Below, in pieces: positions 24,248 to 32,426 of a DNA stretch of 64,000 nucleotides. The DNA is from Streptomyces sp. NBC_00572 (lineage in GTDB: Bacteria; Actinomycetota; Actinomycetes; Streptomycetales; Streptomycetaceae): contig NZ_JAPENX010000001.1 of NCBI RefSeq assembly GCF_026341815.1, positions 5,580,001 through 5,644,000 on the forward strand, read 5' to 3'. A model generated the notes under the pieces. The model ran no database searches. It was not told where the DNA came from and saw only the letters and a program-made list of their open reading frames with translations. The position numbers and the translations under genes are program-made. Numbering within the stretch: the stretch's first letter is position 1; every line of letters begins with the position of its first letter.

Positions 24248-25321
24248 ATGCGACACGTTCACATTGGCGCAGGCGCACTCGGCCTTGGCCTAATAATTCC
24301 GCTGACGGCCCGGCATTTCGATATTACCCTAGCCCACAGGGCGTCGAGCATATCTTGGGAGCTTGTCCAAGGCATACAAAGGGCCGGTTCATATGTACAC
24401 GAGTTCCCCTCGCTGGCGGGCGGCCGAGATCGCAATCGAGTCGAACTCGGCAGCAGTTTCAGGGTCGTAGACTCGAAGAACCTTGAGGAACTCGTAAACT
24501 CTATATGTAGCCCCGACGTACGCCTTTTGACCATGGCGCTCACCGAGCGAGGCTTGGAAGATTTCACAGGGGATCTCCGCAAAGCGCTAACAGCACGCAG
24601 GAAGAGGGACGACTGCGACAGTCTTTGCGTCCTCGCATGCGAAAATACGGTCGGACCTAATTACACCGCGCTGACTCAGGAATTCCACGGGGCCGGCATA
24701 GAGTTTCCACTCTGCATGGTCGATCGAATCTGCTTCACGCCCGAATTGCGCGATGGAATCGTGACATCCTTCACCGAGCACTACGGAAGTTGGATAATAG
24801 AATGGACGCCCGGATCTGGGCCAATCAAGCAGGTCCTAGCACTTAATGGATACATAGAATTCGTTAACGAAATCGCAGGACCACGCAAGAAGAAGCGTCT
24901 GCTTGTCAATGCACCCCACCTAGTGGTTGGCCTCCATGCCAAGGATGCCAAGGTTGCCCACATAGATACATTCCTTCAGGGGGGCGAAGGTAGAACACTT
25001 TTGAGGCGCACGCAGGAGGAATGCACGAAGGCCCTGATGACTTACCCGTTCACCTTTCAACTTGACGACCTTCAGCAATTTAACGAGTCCGTTGCCAACC
25101 GCTTCTCAATGCTTCATTTTGAAACTGATAATGTGCTGCAACGCCTACAAAAGGACAGACTCGAATCCCTGATGACGGCGGCTGACGAGCTCCTGGTTGA
25201 ACCCTCTGGACAGTACCTGGAGGCATATGGAAGCTTTCCAGGGGCCTTGACCCTTGCACTTCACACGCTGGTCACGCTCGTGTCTGAGCGGCGGTATGCC
25301 GAGCCCCGGCGTTGCGCGTGA
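24248..25321 (+). CDS. mannitol-1-phosphate 5-dehydrogenase-like protein
   Basis: A 357-residue protein of the polyol-specific long-chain dehydrogenase superfamily. The Rossmann motif stands at the N-terminus (HIGAGALGLGLI, residues 5-16). ACENTVGPN lies near 130 and MVDRICF near 157. The catalytic K-x5-N-x2-H reads Lys215, Asn221, His224 (KKRLLVNAPH). Lengths and spacing fit mannitol-1-phosphate or altronate dehydrogenases, but sequence around the motifs is unusual. GC content is far below the surroundings (some 60-base stretches near 42%). There is no sugar transporter nearby, so reduction or oxidation of a sugar phosphate or nucleotide sugar is only inferred. Confidence 0.68.
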   Translation: MRHVHIGAGALGLGLIIPLTARHFDITLAHRASSISWELVQGIQRAGSYVHEFPSLAGGRDRNRVELGSSFRVVDSKNLEELVNSICSPDVRLLTMALTERGLEDFTGDLRKALTARRKRDDCDSLCVLACENTVGPNYTALTQEFHGAGIEFPLCMVDRICFTPELRDGIVTSFTEHYGSWIIEWTPGSGPIKQVLALNGYIEFVNEIAGPRKKKRLLVNAPHLVVGLHAKDAKVAHIDTFLQGGEGRTLLRRTQEECTKALMTYPFTFQLDDLQQFNESVANRFSMLHFETDNVLQRLQKDRLESLMTAADELLVEPSGQYLEAYGSFPGALTLALHTLVTLVSERRYAEPRRCA

Positions 25322-25353
25322 GGCAACCCGGCCAAGGCCTGTCGCCGTACACC

Positions 25354-25397
25354 TGAGCGCCCTCCCGGGCCGTCCTCGGGCCGTGGAAGGGCGCTCA
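25354..25397 (+). terminator. terminator after the dehydrogenase-like gene
   Basis: TGAGCGCCCT (25354-25363) pairs with AGGGCGCTCA (25388-25397) 33 bases past the stop. A CCCGGGCC/GGGCC inner pairing adds stability. Confidence 0.6.
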
Positions 25398-25901
25398 ACG
25401 ATGACCAACGTCGACAACTGCCGACAGCTCAGCAGCAGGTCAGAGCGTTGGTCGGTTAGGCGGCCGCAGGTCACGGTCGCCGGTGATCAGTTGTGGCTGT
25501 GCTGAGCGAGCGGCCTTCAGGTGGAAGTGCGGCCAGCAGAGATGGGGGCGCGGTGCTCGACCTGCTCGACACAACGCAGAGGCAGCGTGGTTGAGGCCGG
25601 TGGGGGTGGAGCGAGGAACACGCGCGCCTGGTCGTTCGGCAGGCCCGCCGTCGTGGCTGGCTGTCGTCGGCTGAGGCCCAGGCGGACGCGAGCGAATTTG
25701 CTGGTTGTCGGCCGAACGGCAGGCCCCGTACCGATCAATGCTGGGCCGTCTATGGGCCGTGCGAGGGCGGCCCATAGGCACCAACACCCACCGGCAGTCA
25801 CCGTTCCTTGGCCGCTGCGACCTGGATTAGCAGCAAGCGCCTGAGGCTGGAGGGGAGGCCCGCCACTTCCTCCGCAACAAGCAGCAGGAGGGTGCATCGG
25901 C
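25398..25901. other. intergenic stretch before the MrcB_N-DUF3883 gene
   Basis: About 500 bases with no supportable gene on either strand. It holds one perfect hairpin (25750-25777: CTATGGGCCG stem, 8-base loop) and, at the end, the ribosome binding site GCAGGAGGG. The overlapping open frames here are low-complexity Pro/Arg-rich and lack starts with sites. Confidence 0.45.
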
Positions 25902-27173
25902 ATGAAGAACGTCCTTCCCACCCCGGTGTCCGAGGGGAGGTCTACGCTCACATGTGTGGACGATCTCTTGAGCAAGGTCCTTGACCTGCAGGGCGCATGG
26001 ACGGCCCAGAACACGGAGGAGATGCAGAAGCGAGGGGTCTGCATCCGTCAGGAAATACCGGATCTCTTGCGGGAGCAGTCCGCCGGTTTGGCTGAGGCTC
26101 TAGGGGTGACAAGGGACATGCTGGGCATTGAAGGGCGGGACGGTACCGGCCTCAAGACTGAGGTCCCGTGGGTTCGCGTCTGTGACCCGGTGATGTCGCC
26201 AAGTGCCACAACTGGTTGGTACGTCGTGTACCTGTTCAGCGGCACTGGCGATCGTGTCTACCTGTCCCTGAACCAAGGCACAACGGTGTGGACAGGCGGC
26301 GACTTCAAGGCGCGCAGGATCGAAGACCTCAGAGCCAGGGTCGGATGGGCTCGTCCGCTCCTCGCAGAGAAGATGGCCACCCGCACCGATCTCTGCGAGG
26401 AAATCCGTCTGGACGCGCGCACACCGCTAGGGCGTGGCTACGAGCCGGGAAACGTCGTGGCGATCGAGTACTCACGTGAGGCGCTGCCGGCGCAGGAGCG
26501 GCTTCTGGCGGACCTGTGCTACATGTTGGGTCTGCTTCAGACGGTCTACGCAGCCGAGCGCCTGACTCCACACATCCCTGGCGATCCGTCACCTGAAGTT
26601 CTGGAGGCGGAGCGCAGCGCGGCGGCTACTGCTGGACGCCGCGGGCGGGGCGCCTCCCGGACGGGTCGGTCCGGGCAGGGTTACAGGCTCACGAGCGCCG
26701 AACGGCAGGCGATCGAGCGCCGCAGCGTGAACGTCGCATCGGCGTTCTTCGCGGCGCAGGGGTGGAAGGTGCAGGACGTCGGTACACGGGAGTCCTTCGA
26801 CCTCCTGCTCAAGCGAGGAGACGAGCGACTGCATGTCGAGGTGAAGGGGACGACGTCCGCTGGCCACGACGTGATCCTCACCAGGGCCGAGGTGGAGAAG
26901 CAGCGCAAGTACTACCCGGCCAACGCGCTGGTGGTCGTGCACTCCATCCATCTCGACCGCACTGGAGTCGAGCCTGTCGCCTCTGGAGGAAATCTCCACT
27001 GCACGTCCCCCTGGAAGATCGCCGACGAAGACCTCTCCGTGATCTCCTACGCGTACCGCACAGCGGTTGGCCGCGATGACGGCGACGCAGAGGTTCAGAG
27101 CGCGCTCGAAGTTCTCAAGAAGGGGCCGCGCCGAGCTTCACCAGCGCTCCAGGCCCCGGCGGGCCCGCAGTAG
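25902..27173 (+). CDS. MrcB_N (DUF3578)-DUF3883 protein, restriction-nuclease-like
   Basis: A 423-residue protein. Residues about 20-215 match the MrcB N-terminal domain: LREQSAGLAEALGVTRDMLG, then GWYVVYLFSGTGDRVYLSLN. The C-terminal 130 residues match DUF3883, a PD-(D/E)XK-type fold, with FDLLLKRGDERLHVEVKGTT giving the Asp and Glu-x-Lys of the active site. The combination looks like a modification- or damage-sensing nuclease with a DNA-reading N-terminus. No methyltransferase or McrBC GTPase adjoins. It converges with the helicase-nuclease gene across a shared terminator, so the two are neighbours but not one operon. ATG 25902 has GGAGG upstream. Confidence 0.75.
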   Translation: MKNVLPTPVSEGRSTLTCVDDLLSKVLDLQGAWTAQNTEEMQKRGVCIRQEIPDLLREQSAGLAEALGVTRDMLGIEGRDGTGLKTEVPWVRVCDPVMSPSATTGWYVVYLFSGTGDRVYLSLNQGTTVWTGGDFKARRIEDLRARVGWARPLLAEKMATRTDLCEEIRLDARTPLGRGYEPGNVVAIEYSREALPAQERLLADLCYMLGLLQTVYAAERLTPHIPGDPSPEVLEAERSAAATAGRRGRGASRTGRSGQGYRLTSAERQAIERRSVNVASAFFAAQGWKVQDVGTRESFDLLLKRGDERLHVEVKGTTSAGHDVILTRAEVEKQRKYYPANALVVVHSIHLDRTGVEPVASGGNLHCTSPWKIADEDLSVISYAYRTAVGRDDGDAEVQSALEVLKKGPRRASPALQAPAGPQ

Positions 27174-27191
27174 TCGCATGGGCAGTTGCCC

Positions 27192-27221
27192 GTGGGGCCG
27201 CCTCGGTGCTGGCGGCCCCAC
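27192..27221. terminator. bidirectional terminator between convergent cargo genes
   Basis: GTGGGGCCGCC and its exact complement flank an 8-base loop, with a CTTTT run on the plus-strand side. It lies in the 68 bases between the two convergent stops. Confidence 0.75.
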
Positions 27222-27241
27222 ACTGCTTTTCCCCTACTCGA

Positions 27242-30205
27242 TCAGCATCCGGGCCCGGTCTGCGAGAACGCGGCGATGTGGCGGAAGACCTTCCCTCCGG
27301 TCCCGTCCGGCAGGTGGAGCTCCGGCGGCACCTTCGAGGTGGCGAAGTCCTCTACCTTCTGGGCGCACAGCTGGACGAAGTCGCAGCCGTCGCACTTCCT
27401 CTCGGATGCGCGCTGGGGAAAGTCGCCTTCGGTAATGCGGTTGACCGCCCACTCCACGTTGGCGACCGCCGCGTCGACGGCGTCCTGGTCGACGGGCACG
27501 TCGATCCTCTGGCTGTCCTTGAGGAGGTGAACCGCGCCCGTGCGGGCGTTGGCTCCGTGGACCAGGTCGGCTCCGCGGCCGTACAGCTGCACCTGGAGCG
27601 AGAGGTCTTCCCAGTGGAGGTCCGGGTTGTTCACGGCGTCCGGGCCGCCCTGCATGGTCTTGAAGTCGACGACCTTGGCGTCCTGGATCTTGTCGGTGTC
27701 GTCGACGCTGAGCAGGAGGTCGATGGCGCCGGAGATGACGGCACCCGTGACGGGGATCTCGAAGGGAAGCTCGACCTGCCGCTTCGTCTCGAAGTCCTCG
27801 GCGTAGTCCTTGGCGTAGTCAGCCACGATGTCCGAAGACTTCTGCAGAGCACGTTCGTAGGCGCCCGGCCGGTTGACCGGGTCCGAACTCGGCGAGACAT
27901 GCTTGAGATGGAAGAGGTCCTCCGCGATGGACCGGGCCTCGTCGGGCGTGGGCGCACTGCTGTTGGTGTAGGCCTGGTGCAGCTTGCCCACTGCAGCGTG
28001 TACCGCCCGCCCGAACCCGAAGAGCTCCGGAATGTGCGGCGAGAAGCCGTTGACCACGCTGAGCTTGTAGGCGTGCGGGCAGCGCATGAAGGTGTGGATC
28101 TGGGAGTACGTCGTCGGGAGCACGGACTCGTCGCCACGCCGTCGCGGCTGGGCAGCGGGAGGTGCCACGAGCGGAGGCGCACCAGACTCCAGAAGGTCAC
28201 GCCGGATCTCGGCATGCGTCAGGCGGGCCGCGAAGGGGGAAACCCGCGCCGGCCGCTTGCCACCGGGAAGCTGAGCGGAACCGGTGACGTAGAGGTGGCG
28301 TTCGGCACGGGTGATCGCGGTGTAGAAGAGCCGCGCCTCACCGGCGGTCCCGGTCTGGTACGAGCCGTTGTCCAGCGCCTGCTGGATCAGAGCCGCGGGG
28401 ATCCAGCCGTCGTAGTTGTGCCGCCGGCCGGGAAAGCGGTTGGCCTCAACGTCGACGACGAAGACCACCGGGAACTCCAGCCCCTTGGCCTTGTGGACGG
28501 TGGAGACGGAAACGGCGTCGGGCCGGGTCATCATCTGTCCGTCGGTGTCGTAGCCAGTGCCGGCCACGTTCTGCAGGAAGTTGAGGAGCTCCCCGAAGCG
28601 GGACTTGCTGTCGATGGAGACGTAGACCGACTCCACGTCCTGCATGATGCGGCTGAACGTTCCCAGGTCCGTCATGACACCGTCGTCGAAGCCGCTGGCG
28701 GCAACGTTCAGGGATTCCAGCAGGTCGTGCAGGAGCTTCTGCGGGAAGAGCCGCTGACGGGGCACACCCGGCGCGATGGGCATGTGGATGCGTCGCCCCC
28801 AGTCGGCGAAGACGCGCCTTACCCGCTCAAGCTGAGCCAGGGGAAACGCCTTCGAGAGCTCGGCGTGGAACAGGTGATCGACCTGACTCCGGTCCGGGGT
28901 GCCGTCCCGCATCAACTCGAAGGCGTTGCGGAGAGCGGCCGGCTGAGCACGATCGAAGAGCTGCGCACCCGAGTCCAGGTCGTAGACGATGTTCCGGGCG
29001 GAGAGTGCGTTGACGAAGGCAGTGTGTCGCTTCGTCTCGTCCTGTTCCTCGGTGTTCGTAGAGCGCATGAGGATGGCGAAGTCCGCAGGGGTGAGCCCCC
29101 TGCGGGTGCCGTCGGGCTCCTCGTACTCCGTACCGAGAAGGCTCTCGATGCGGTCGGCGACGAAGGCAGCTTCTTCCTGCCTGCTGGGGTACTGCTGGAC
29201 GGCGAACTCCCGCGGGCTGTGGTTGGCGTGTGCCCGGAGTACCTTCGGCAGCCGCATCGCGCCCACCTCTGCCGCAACGAAGTCTCCCGCCGTCTCGACG
29301 ATGGCGGACGTGGAACGGAAGTTGGTGAGCAGCTTGTGCACGGAGGCTTTGGGGTAGCGCTTGTCGAACTCCAGGATGTTCGTCACGTCGGCGCCGCGCC
29401 ATCCATAGATCGCCTGGTCGTCGTCGCCCACGACGAACAGGGTCTCGGAGTGCTCGTGCATGAGCGCGATGAGTCGCTCCTGGACCACGTTCACGTCCTG
29501 GTACTCGTCCACGAGCACGTGGCGGAGCGGGGCGAGTGCCTGCACCGCCCCCTGGTCTCCAGATTCGAGGGCCTCCACGACGAGCCGCTGCATCAGCGAG
29601 AAGTCGATGAAGTGGTCGTTTTCCATGTTGGATCGCAGACGTTCCAGGACGGCCGCGAGTTCGGGATCCTCGCCGGCGACCTGCTGCGGGTCCAGCAGCT
29701 CGTCGTTCATCATCTGCCACGCGCGGCTGATCTGCTTGAGCGCCTCGAAGTATCCGCGGCGGGCGCCCTTGGCCGTGGGGTGGGCATCGCGAACCGCGTT
29801 GATCGCCAGCTTGGGGTACCGAGAGATCAGGTAGATCCGGAACTGCATCTCGTCGAGGACATCGAACTGGCGGTACCGGGCGTCCATGTCACCGAGAACA
29901 CGGCGACACCACGCGTGGATGGTCCCGATGTACATGCCACCGACAAGGAGCGGGTCCAGGCCACACTCCTGGAGAGCGGCCGCGACGCGGGTCTTGATCT
30001 GCTCGCCCGCCTTCTCCGTGAAGGTGAACGCGACGATCGACTCGGGGGCAGACCCGGTGGCGATGCGGTGCGCGACTCTTCCCGCGAGCGCGCGGGACTT
30101 GCCGGAACCCGCGCCGGCCAAGGCCAGTACTTCCGGCTCCGGCGCCACCGCAGCGGCGTACTGCTCAGGCGTGAGCCAGCTCTTGAGCGCCTTCTCAGTC
30201 TGCAA
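27242..30205 (-). CDS. UvrD/PcrA-type helicase fused to a PD-(D/E)XK nuclease
   Basis: A protein of about 987 residues with all superfamily 1A helicase motifs: LALAGAGSGKS, VDEYQDVN, FVVGDDDQAIYGWRG, NFRSTSAIV, STVHKAKGLEFPVVFV and LFYTAITRAERHLYV. The C-terminal 260 residues form a RecB/AddB/Cas4-like nuclease (GAIDLLL, then VVDFKT). Cysteines around it (FMRCPHAYK, then CDGCDFVQLC) could hold an iron-sulfur cluster. It resembles AddA-like helicase-nucleases of actinobacteria and may process DNA ends in repair or defence. TTG 30205 has GGGAGGGG seven bases upstream; an upstream ATG at 30235 (ten more residues) lacks a site. Confidence 0.83.
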   Translation of the reverse strand: MQTEKALKSWLTPEQYAAAVAPEPEVLALAGAGSGKSRALAGRVAHRIATGSAPESIVAFTFTEKAGEQIKTRVAAALQECGLDPLLVGGMYIGTIHAWCRRVLGDMDARYRQFDVLDEMQFRIYLISRYPKLAINAVRDAHPTAKGARRGYFEALKQISRAWQMMNDELLDPQQVAGEDPELAAVLERLRSNMENDHFIDFSLMQRLVVEALESGDQGAVQALAPLRHVLVDEYQDVNVVQERLIALMHEHSETLFVVGDDDQAIYGWRGADVTNILEFDKRYPKASVHKLLTNFRSTSAIVETAGDFVAAEVGAMRLPKVLRAHANHSPREFAVQQYPSRQEEAAFVADRIESLLGTEYEEPDGTRRGLTPADFAILMRSTNTEEQDETKRHTAFVNALSARNIVYDLDSGAQLFDRAQPAALRNAFELMRDGTPDRSQVDHLFHAELSKAFPLAQLERVRRVFADWGRRIHMPIAPGVPRQRLFPQKLLHDLLESLNVAASGFDDGVMTDLGTFSRIMQDVESVYVSIDSKSRFGELLNFLQNVAGTGYDTDGQMMTRPDAVSVSTVHKAKGLEFPVVFVVDVEANRFPGRRHNYDGWIPAALIQQALDNGSYQTGTAGEARLFYTAITRAERHLYVTGSAQLPGGKRPARVSPFAARLTHAEIRRDLLESGAPPLVAPPAAQPRRRGDESVLPTTYSQIHTFMRCPHAYKLSVVNGFSPHIPELFGFGRAVHAAVGKLHQAYTNSSAPTPDEARSIAEDLFHLKHVSPSSDPVNRPGAYERALQKSSDIVADYAKDYAEDFETKRQVELPFEIPVTGAVISGAIDLLLSVDDTDKIQDAKVVDFKTMQGGPDAVNNPDLHWEDLSLQVQLYGRGADLVHGANARTGAVHLLKDSQRIDVPVDQDAVDAAVANVEWAVNRITEGDFPQRASERKCDGCDFVQLCAQKVEDFATSKVPPELHLPDGTGGKVFRHIAAFSQTGPGC

Positions 30206-30430
30206 GTTGGGACCCCTCCCGATGGTGCCGTTCATTGCAGGACAGGCTGTCACGGAGCACTGACAATGGGGCTTCACTGGACAGAAGTTGGTTCTGAGCT
30301 GGGACTTCGAGTGACCGGATGGTTGGGCCGGCGGAGCCGCGTGCTCTGCAGTGTTCCAGGCCGCTCCCAGCCCCGGAGGGGCGGAGGGCGTGGTGTGCCT
30401 GACGGCCAGGAGCGGCTCCCTGCCGGCTCG
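30206..30430. other. right-end intergenic region of the AICE
   Basis: Promoter side of the helicase-nuclease gene. I see no other gene here or in the 100 bases between the arm repeats and the att core. Inverted GC arms (GGAGCGGCTCC near 30409) are present but short. Confidence 0.4.
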
Positions 30431-30450
30431 GGGAGCCAGACGGGGAGCCA
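30431..30450. repeat. putative integrase arm-type sites, right
   Basis: GGGAGCCA at 30431-30438 and 30443-30450, 12 bases apart, the same octamer, spacing and orientation as the pair inside the left end. They stand about 100 bases from the core, against about 70 on the left. Confidence 0.6.
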
Positions 30451-30549
30451 CGCGCGGCGACACCCAGCGGACGTAGGCGGACTTCAGCGAACGTTGTGGC
30501 CCTCAGTACATGGGGGAGCGGGTGGTGTGAGCGAGCCCGCAAGACGGGC

Positions 30550-30568
30550 CGCATTACCTCGCACGTAA
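30550..30568. other. attR core of the AICE
   Basis: The second copy of the 19-bp core. With the next base it forms the palindrome ATTACCTCGCACGTAAT (arms ATTAC/GTAAT, 30553-30569), so the chromosomal side restored a full operator-like site 115 bases before the small membrane gene. The left copy ends GTAAC and breaks the symmetry. Confidence 0.88.
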
Positions 30569-30684
30569 TCGACCCCCTCCGCCCCGCCCGGCATGCTCAT
30601 GAACACCGGAACCCGGGCGGCGCACTCCGCTCGGGCTCCGGGCCCACCACCAGCGCGAACGTCCCCCATGGAGGGTGATCCGTC

Positions 30685-31125
30685 ATGTCCCAGGCCCTGC
30701 TCGCAGGTCTTGCCCGCACCACCCGACCCCAGTCCGCGGTGCGCCGCTTCCTCGCCCTCGACGCCGTCGTCACCGGAGCCAACGGGATCGCCTACGCCGT
30801 CGCCTCCGGCCAGCTGGGGGAGTTCCTCGGGGTCGACGAGGGGCTCCTGCTCGAACTCGGCATCCTGCTCACCGTGTACGCCGCCGGCGTCGCCTGGCTC
30901 GCGAGCCGCCCGCAGCCCCCGGCGCTCGGCGTGAAGCTCGTCGTCGACATCAACGCGCTCTGGGCCGTCCTCAGCATCGTCGCCCTCGTCGCCTGGCTGG
31001 AGCCGACCACCGCGGGCCTGGTGTGGACGCCGATGCAGGCGGCCACCGTCGGCGGCTTCGCCCTCGCCCAGTGGGCGGCCCTGCGGGCCGTCGCCGCTGG
31101 GCCGTCTCCTTCGGATCTTGCCTGA
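30685..31125 (+). CDS. small four-helix integral membrane protein
   Basis: A 146-residue protein with four hydrophobic helices (FLALDAVVTGANGIAYAVAS, LLLELGILLTVYAAGVAWLA, INALWAVLSIVALVAWL, ATVGGFALAQWAAL). It is a conserved Streptomyces family without a known function. GGAGGG precedes ATG 30685. The palindrome in attR lies in its upstream region, so a repressor probably controls it. It is convergent with an XRE-family regulator 10 bases away. The AICE insertion has separated it from its old divergent neighbour, the LtrA-family gene. Confidence 0.75.
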   Translation: MSQALLAGLARTTRPQSAVRRFLALDAVVTGANGIAYAVASGQLGEFLGVDEGLLLELGILLTVYAAGVAWLASRPQPPALGVKLVVDINALWAVLSIVALVAWLEPTTAGLVWTPMQAATVGGFALAQWAALRAVAAGPSPSDLA

Positions 31126-31135
31126 CGGAGACGAC

Positions 31136-31963
31136 CTAGCCGCTGAACGGCGGCAGGGCCTGGAGGTAGGCGACCGTCGCCGGGTCGGCCGGGAGGAACG
31201 TCTCGATGGCCAGCTCGGCGACCGTCACGTCCAGCGGGGTGTTGAACGTCGAGATCGACGACACGAAGGACAGCACCTGCCCGTCGTGCTCGATCCGCAG
31301 CGGCAGCGCGAAGTACGGGTACACGTCCTCAGGCCCGGGGGCGCCCGATGCGCCGTCGGCGTCCGCGCCCGGCGGCAGCGGATACGCCGACACCTCCTCG
31401 TACAGCGCACGCAACGACTCCGAACGGGCGAGCCCGATCTGACGCTCCATCTGGTGCAGCAGGTGCCCGCGCCACTCCGGCAGATTCCGGATCCTGGGCG
31501 CCAGACCCTCCGGGTGCAGGGTGAGCCGCATCGCGTTCAGCGGCGACGTCAGCAGATGCTCCGCAACCCCGTCGAGGAGCAGCCCGATGCCCCGGTTGGC
31601 CGCCACCACCGTGTACGAGCCGTCCACCACCAGCGCCGGATACGGCTCGTACCCCTGCAGCAACCGCTCGATGCCCTCCCGCAGCGTCTCCAGCCGCGGG
31701 GCGTCGAGCGGCGACTCCGCGTACCGGGGCGCGTATCCGGCGGCGAGCAGCAGCGCGTTCCGCTCGCGCACCGGCACCTCCAGGTGCTCGGCGAGCTTCA
31801 GCACCATCTCCTCGCTGGGCCGGGAGCGACCCGTCTCCACGAACGAGATGTGCCGCGCCGAGGAGTCCGCGCGCAGCGCCAGCTCCAGCTGGCTCAACCG
31901 CCGCTGCTCACGCCAACCGCGTAGCAGCGGCCCTACCCCCGTGTCGCTCACGACAGTTGTCAT
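31136..31963 (-). CDS. XRE-family HTH regulator with MmyB-like C-terminal domain
   Basis: A 275-residue regulator. The HTH spans residues about 10-70 (LLRGWREQRRLSQLELALRA, then RHISFVETGRSRPSEEMVLK). The rest is the MmyB/PAS-like ligand domain common in Streptomyces (ALVVDGSYTVVAANRG, then LLHQMERQIGLARSE). I used ATG 31963, directly before the HTH; the longer open frame upstream is antisense to the pterin dehydratase gene. MmyB domains can bind fatty acids in other members. It is divergent from the pterin dehydratase gene, which it may regulate. Confidence 0.85.
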   Translation of the reverse strand: MTTVVSDTGVGPLLRGWREQRRLSQLELALRADSSARHISFVETGRSRPSEEMVLKLAEHLEVPVRERNALLLAAGYAPRYAESPLDAPRLETLREGIERLLQGYEPYPALVVDGSYTVVAANRGIGLLLDGVAEHLLTSPLNAMRLTLHPEGLAPRIRNLPEWRGHLLHQMERQIGLARSESLRALYEEVSAYPLPPGADADGASGAPGPEDVYPYFALPLRIEHDGQVLSFVSSISTFNTPLDVTVAELAIETFLPADPATVAYLQALPPFSG

Positions 31964-32053
31964 GGCCAGACGGTATCCCAGAGGGGGACCCGGGTAGTTT
32001 CCCCTGGGACCCCTGTCCGTCACCCGCGCCACCCGACCGGAGGGAGCACCGCC

Positions 32054-32359
32054 GTGCCCACACAGCCGCTGTCGCAGAAGGAGATCGAGGACCGACTGCG
32101 GGAGCTCCCCGGTTGGTCCGTCGGAGACGACCGCCTCACCCGTGAGTACCGGCTCGGCGACCACTTCGCGGCGACCGCGCTCGTCGTCCACGTGGCCCAG
32201 ATCCAGCAGGAGCTCGACCACCACTCGGATCTGACCCTCGGCTACAACACCGTCGGCCTGTCCGTGAACACCCACTCCGCCGGCGGAGCCGTCACCGAGA
32301 AGGACTTCGAACTCGCCGAGCGGGTGGAGAGGATCGCCCCGGGCCACGGCGCCGCCTGA
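32054..32359 (+). CDS. 4a-hydroxytetrahydrobiopterin dehydratase (PCD/DCoH)
   Basis: A 101-residue pterin-4a-carbinolamine dehydratase, which recycles the pterin after aromatic amino acid hydroxylation. The signature HHSDLTLGYNTVGLSVNTHS contains the paired His of the active site, and the length equals the family norm. GTG 32054 has CGGAGGG upstream. No aromatic hydroxylase lies in the window, so its substrate source is elsewhere. Confidence 0.9.
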   Translation: MPTQPLSQKEIEDRLRELPGWSVGDDRLTREYRLGDHFAATALVVHVAQIQQELDHHSDLTLGYNTVGLSVNTHSAGGAVTEKDFELAERVERIAPGHGAA

Positions 32360-32426
32360 CGTACGGTCACCTTCTTCTGCTTCCTCGCGTGATCACTCGC
32401 TTCGGCGTTCTCGTACGATCATCGGC

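Larger units (their letters stand above)
5179..30568. mobile_element. integrated AICE (actinomycete integrative and conjugative element)
   Basis: A 25.4-kb element bounded by perfect 19-bp direct repeats. It has the canonical AICE modules: tyrosine integrase and excisionase at one end, Prim-Pol type replication genes, TraB (FtsK/SpoIIIE-like) conjugation with Spd-like spread proteins, and an HTH regulator divergent from the transfer operon. Replication uses the Prim-Pol (RepPP) class rather than RepSA. The cargo occupies 21185-30235 and is more heterogeneous in base composition than the core. Every core gene looks intact except the RapZ-C gene, so the element could be mobile. Confidence 0.9.

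Noticed and set aside
25902..30205. Calling the MrcB_N-DUF3883 and helicase-nuclease genes a single restriction operon.
   Set aside because: They are convergent and separated by a strong bidirectional terminator; only a looser functional link is kept as a finding.
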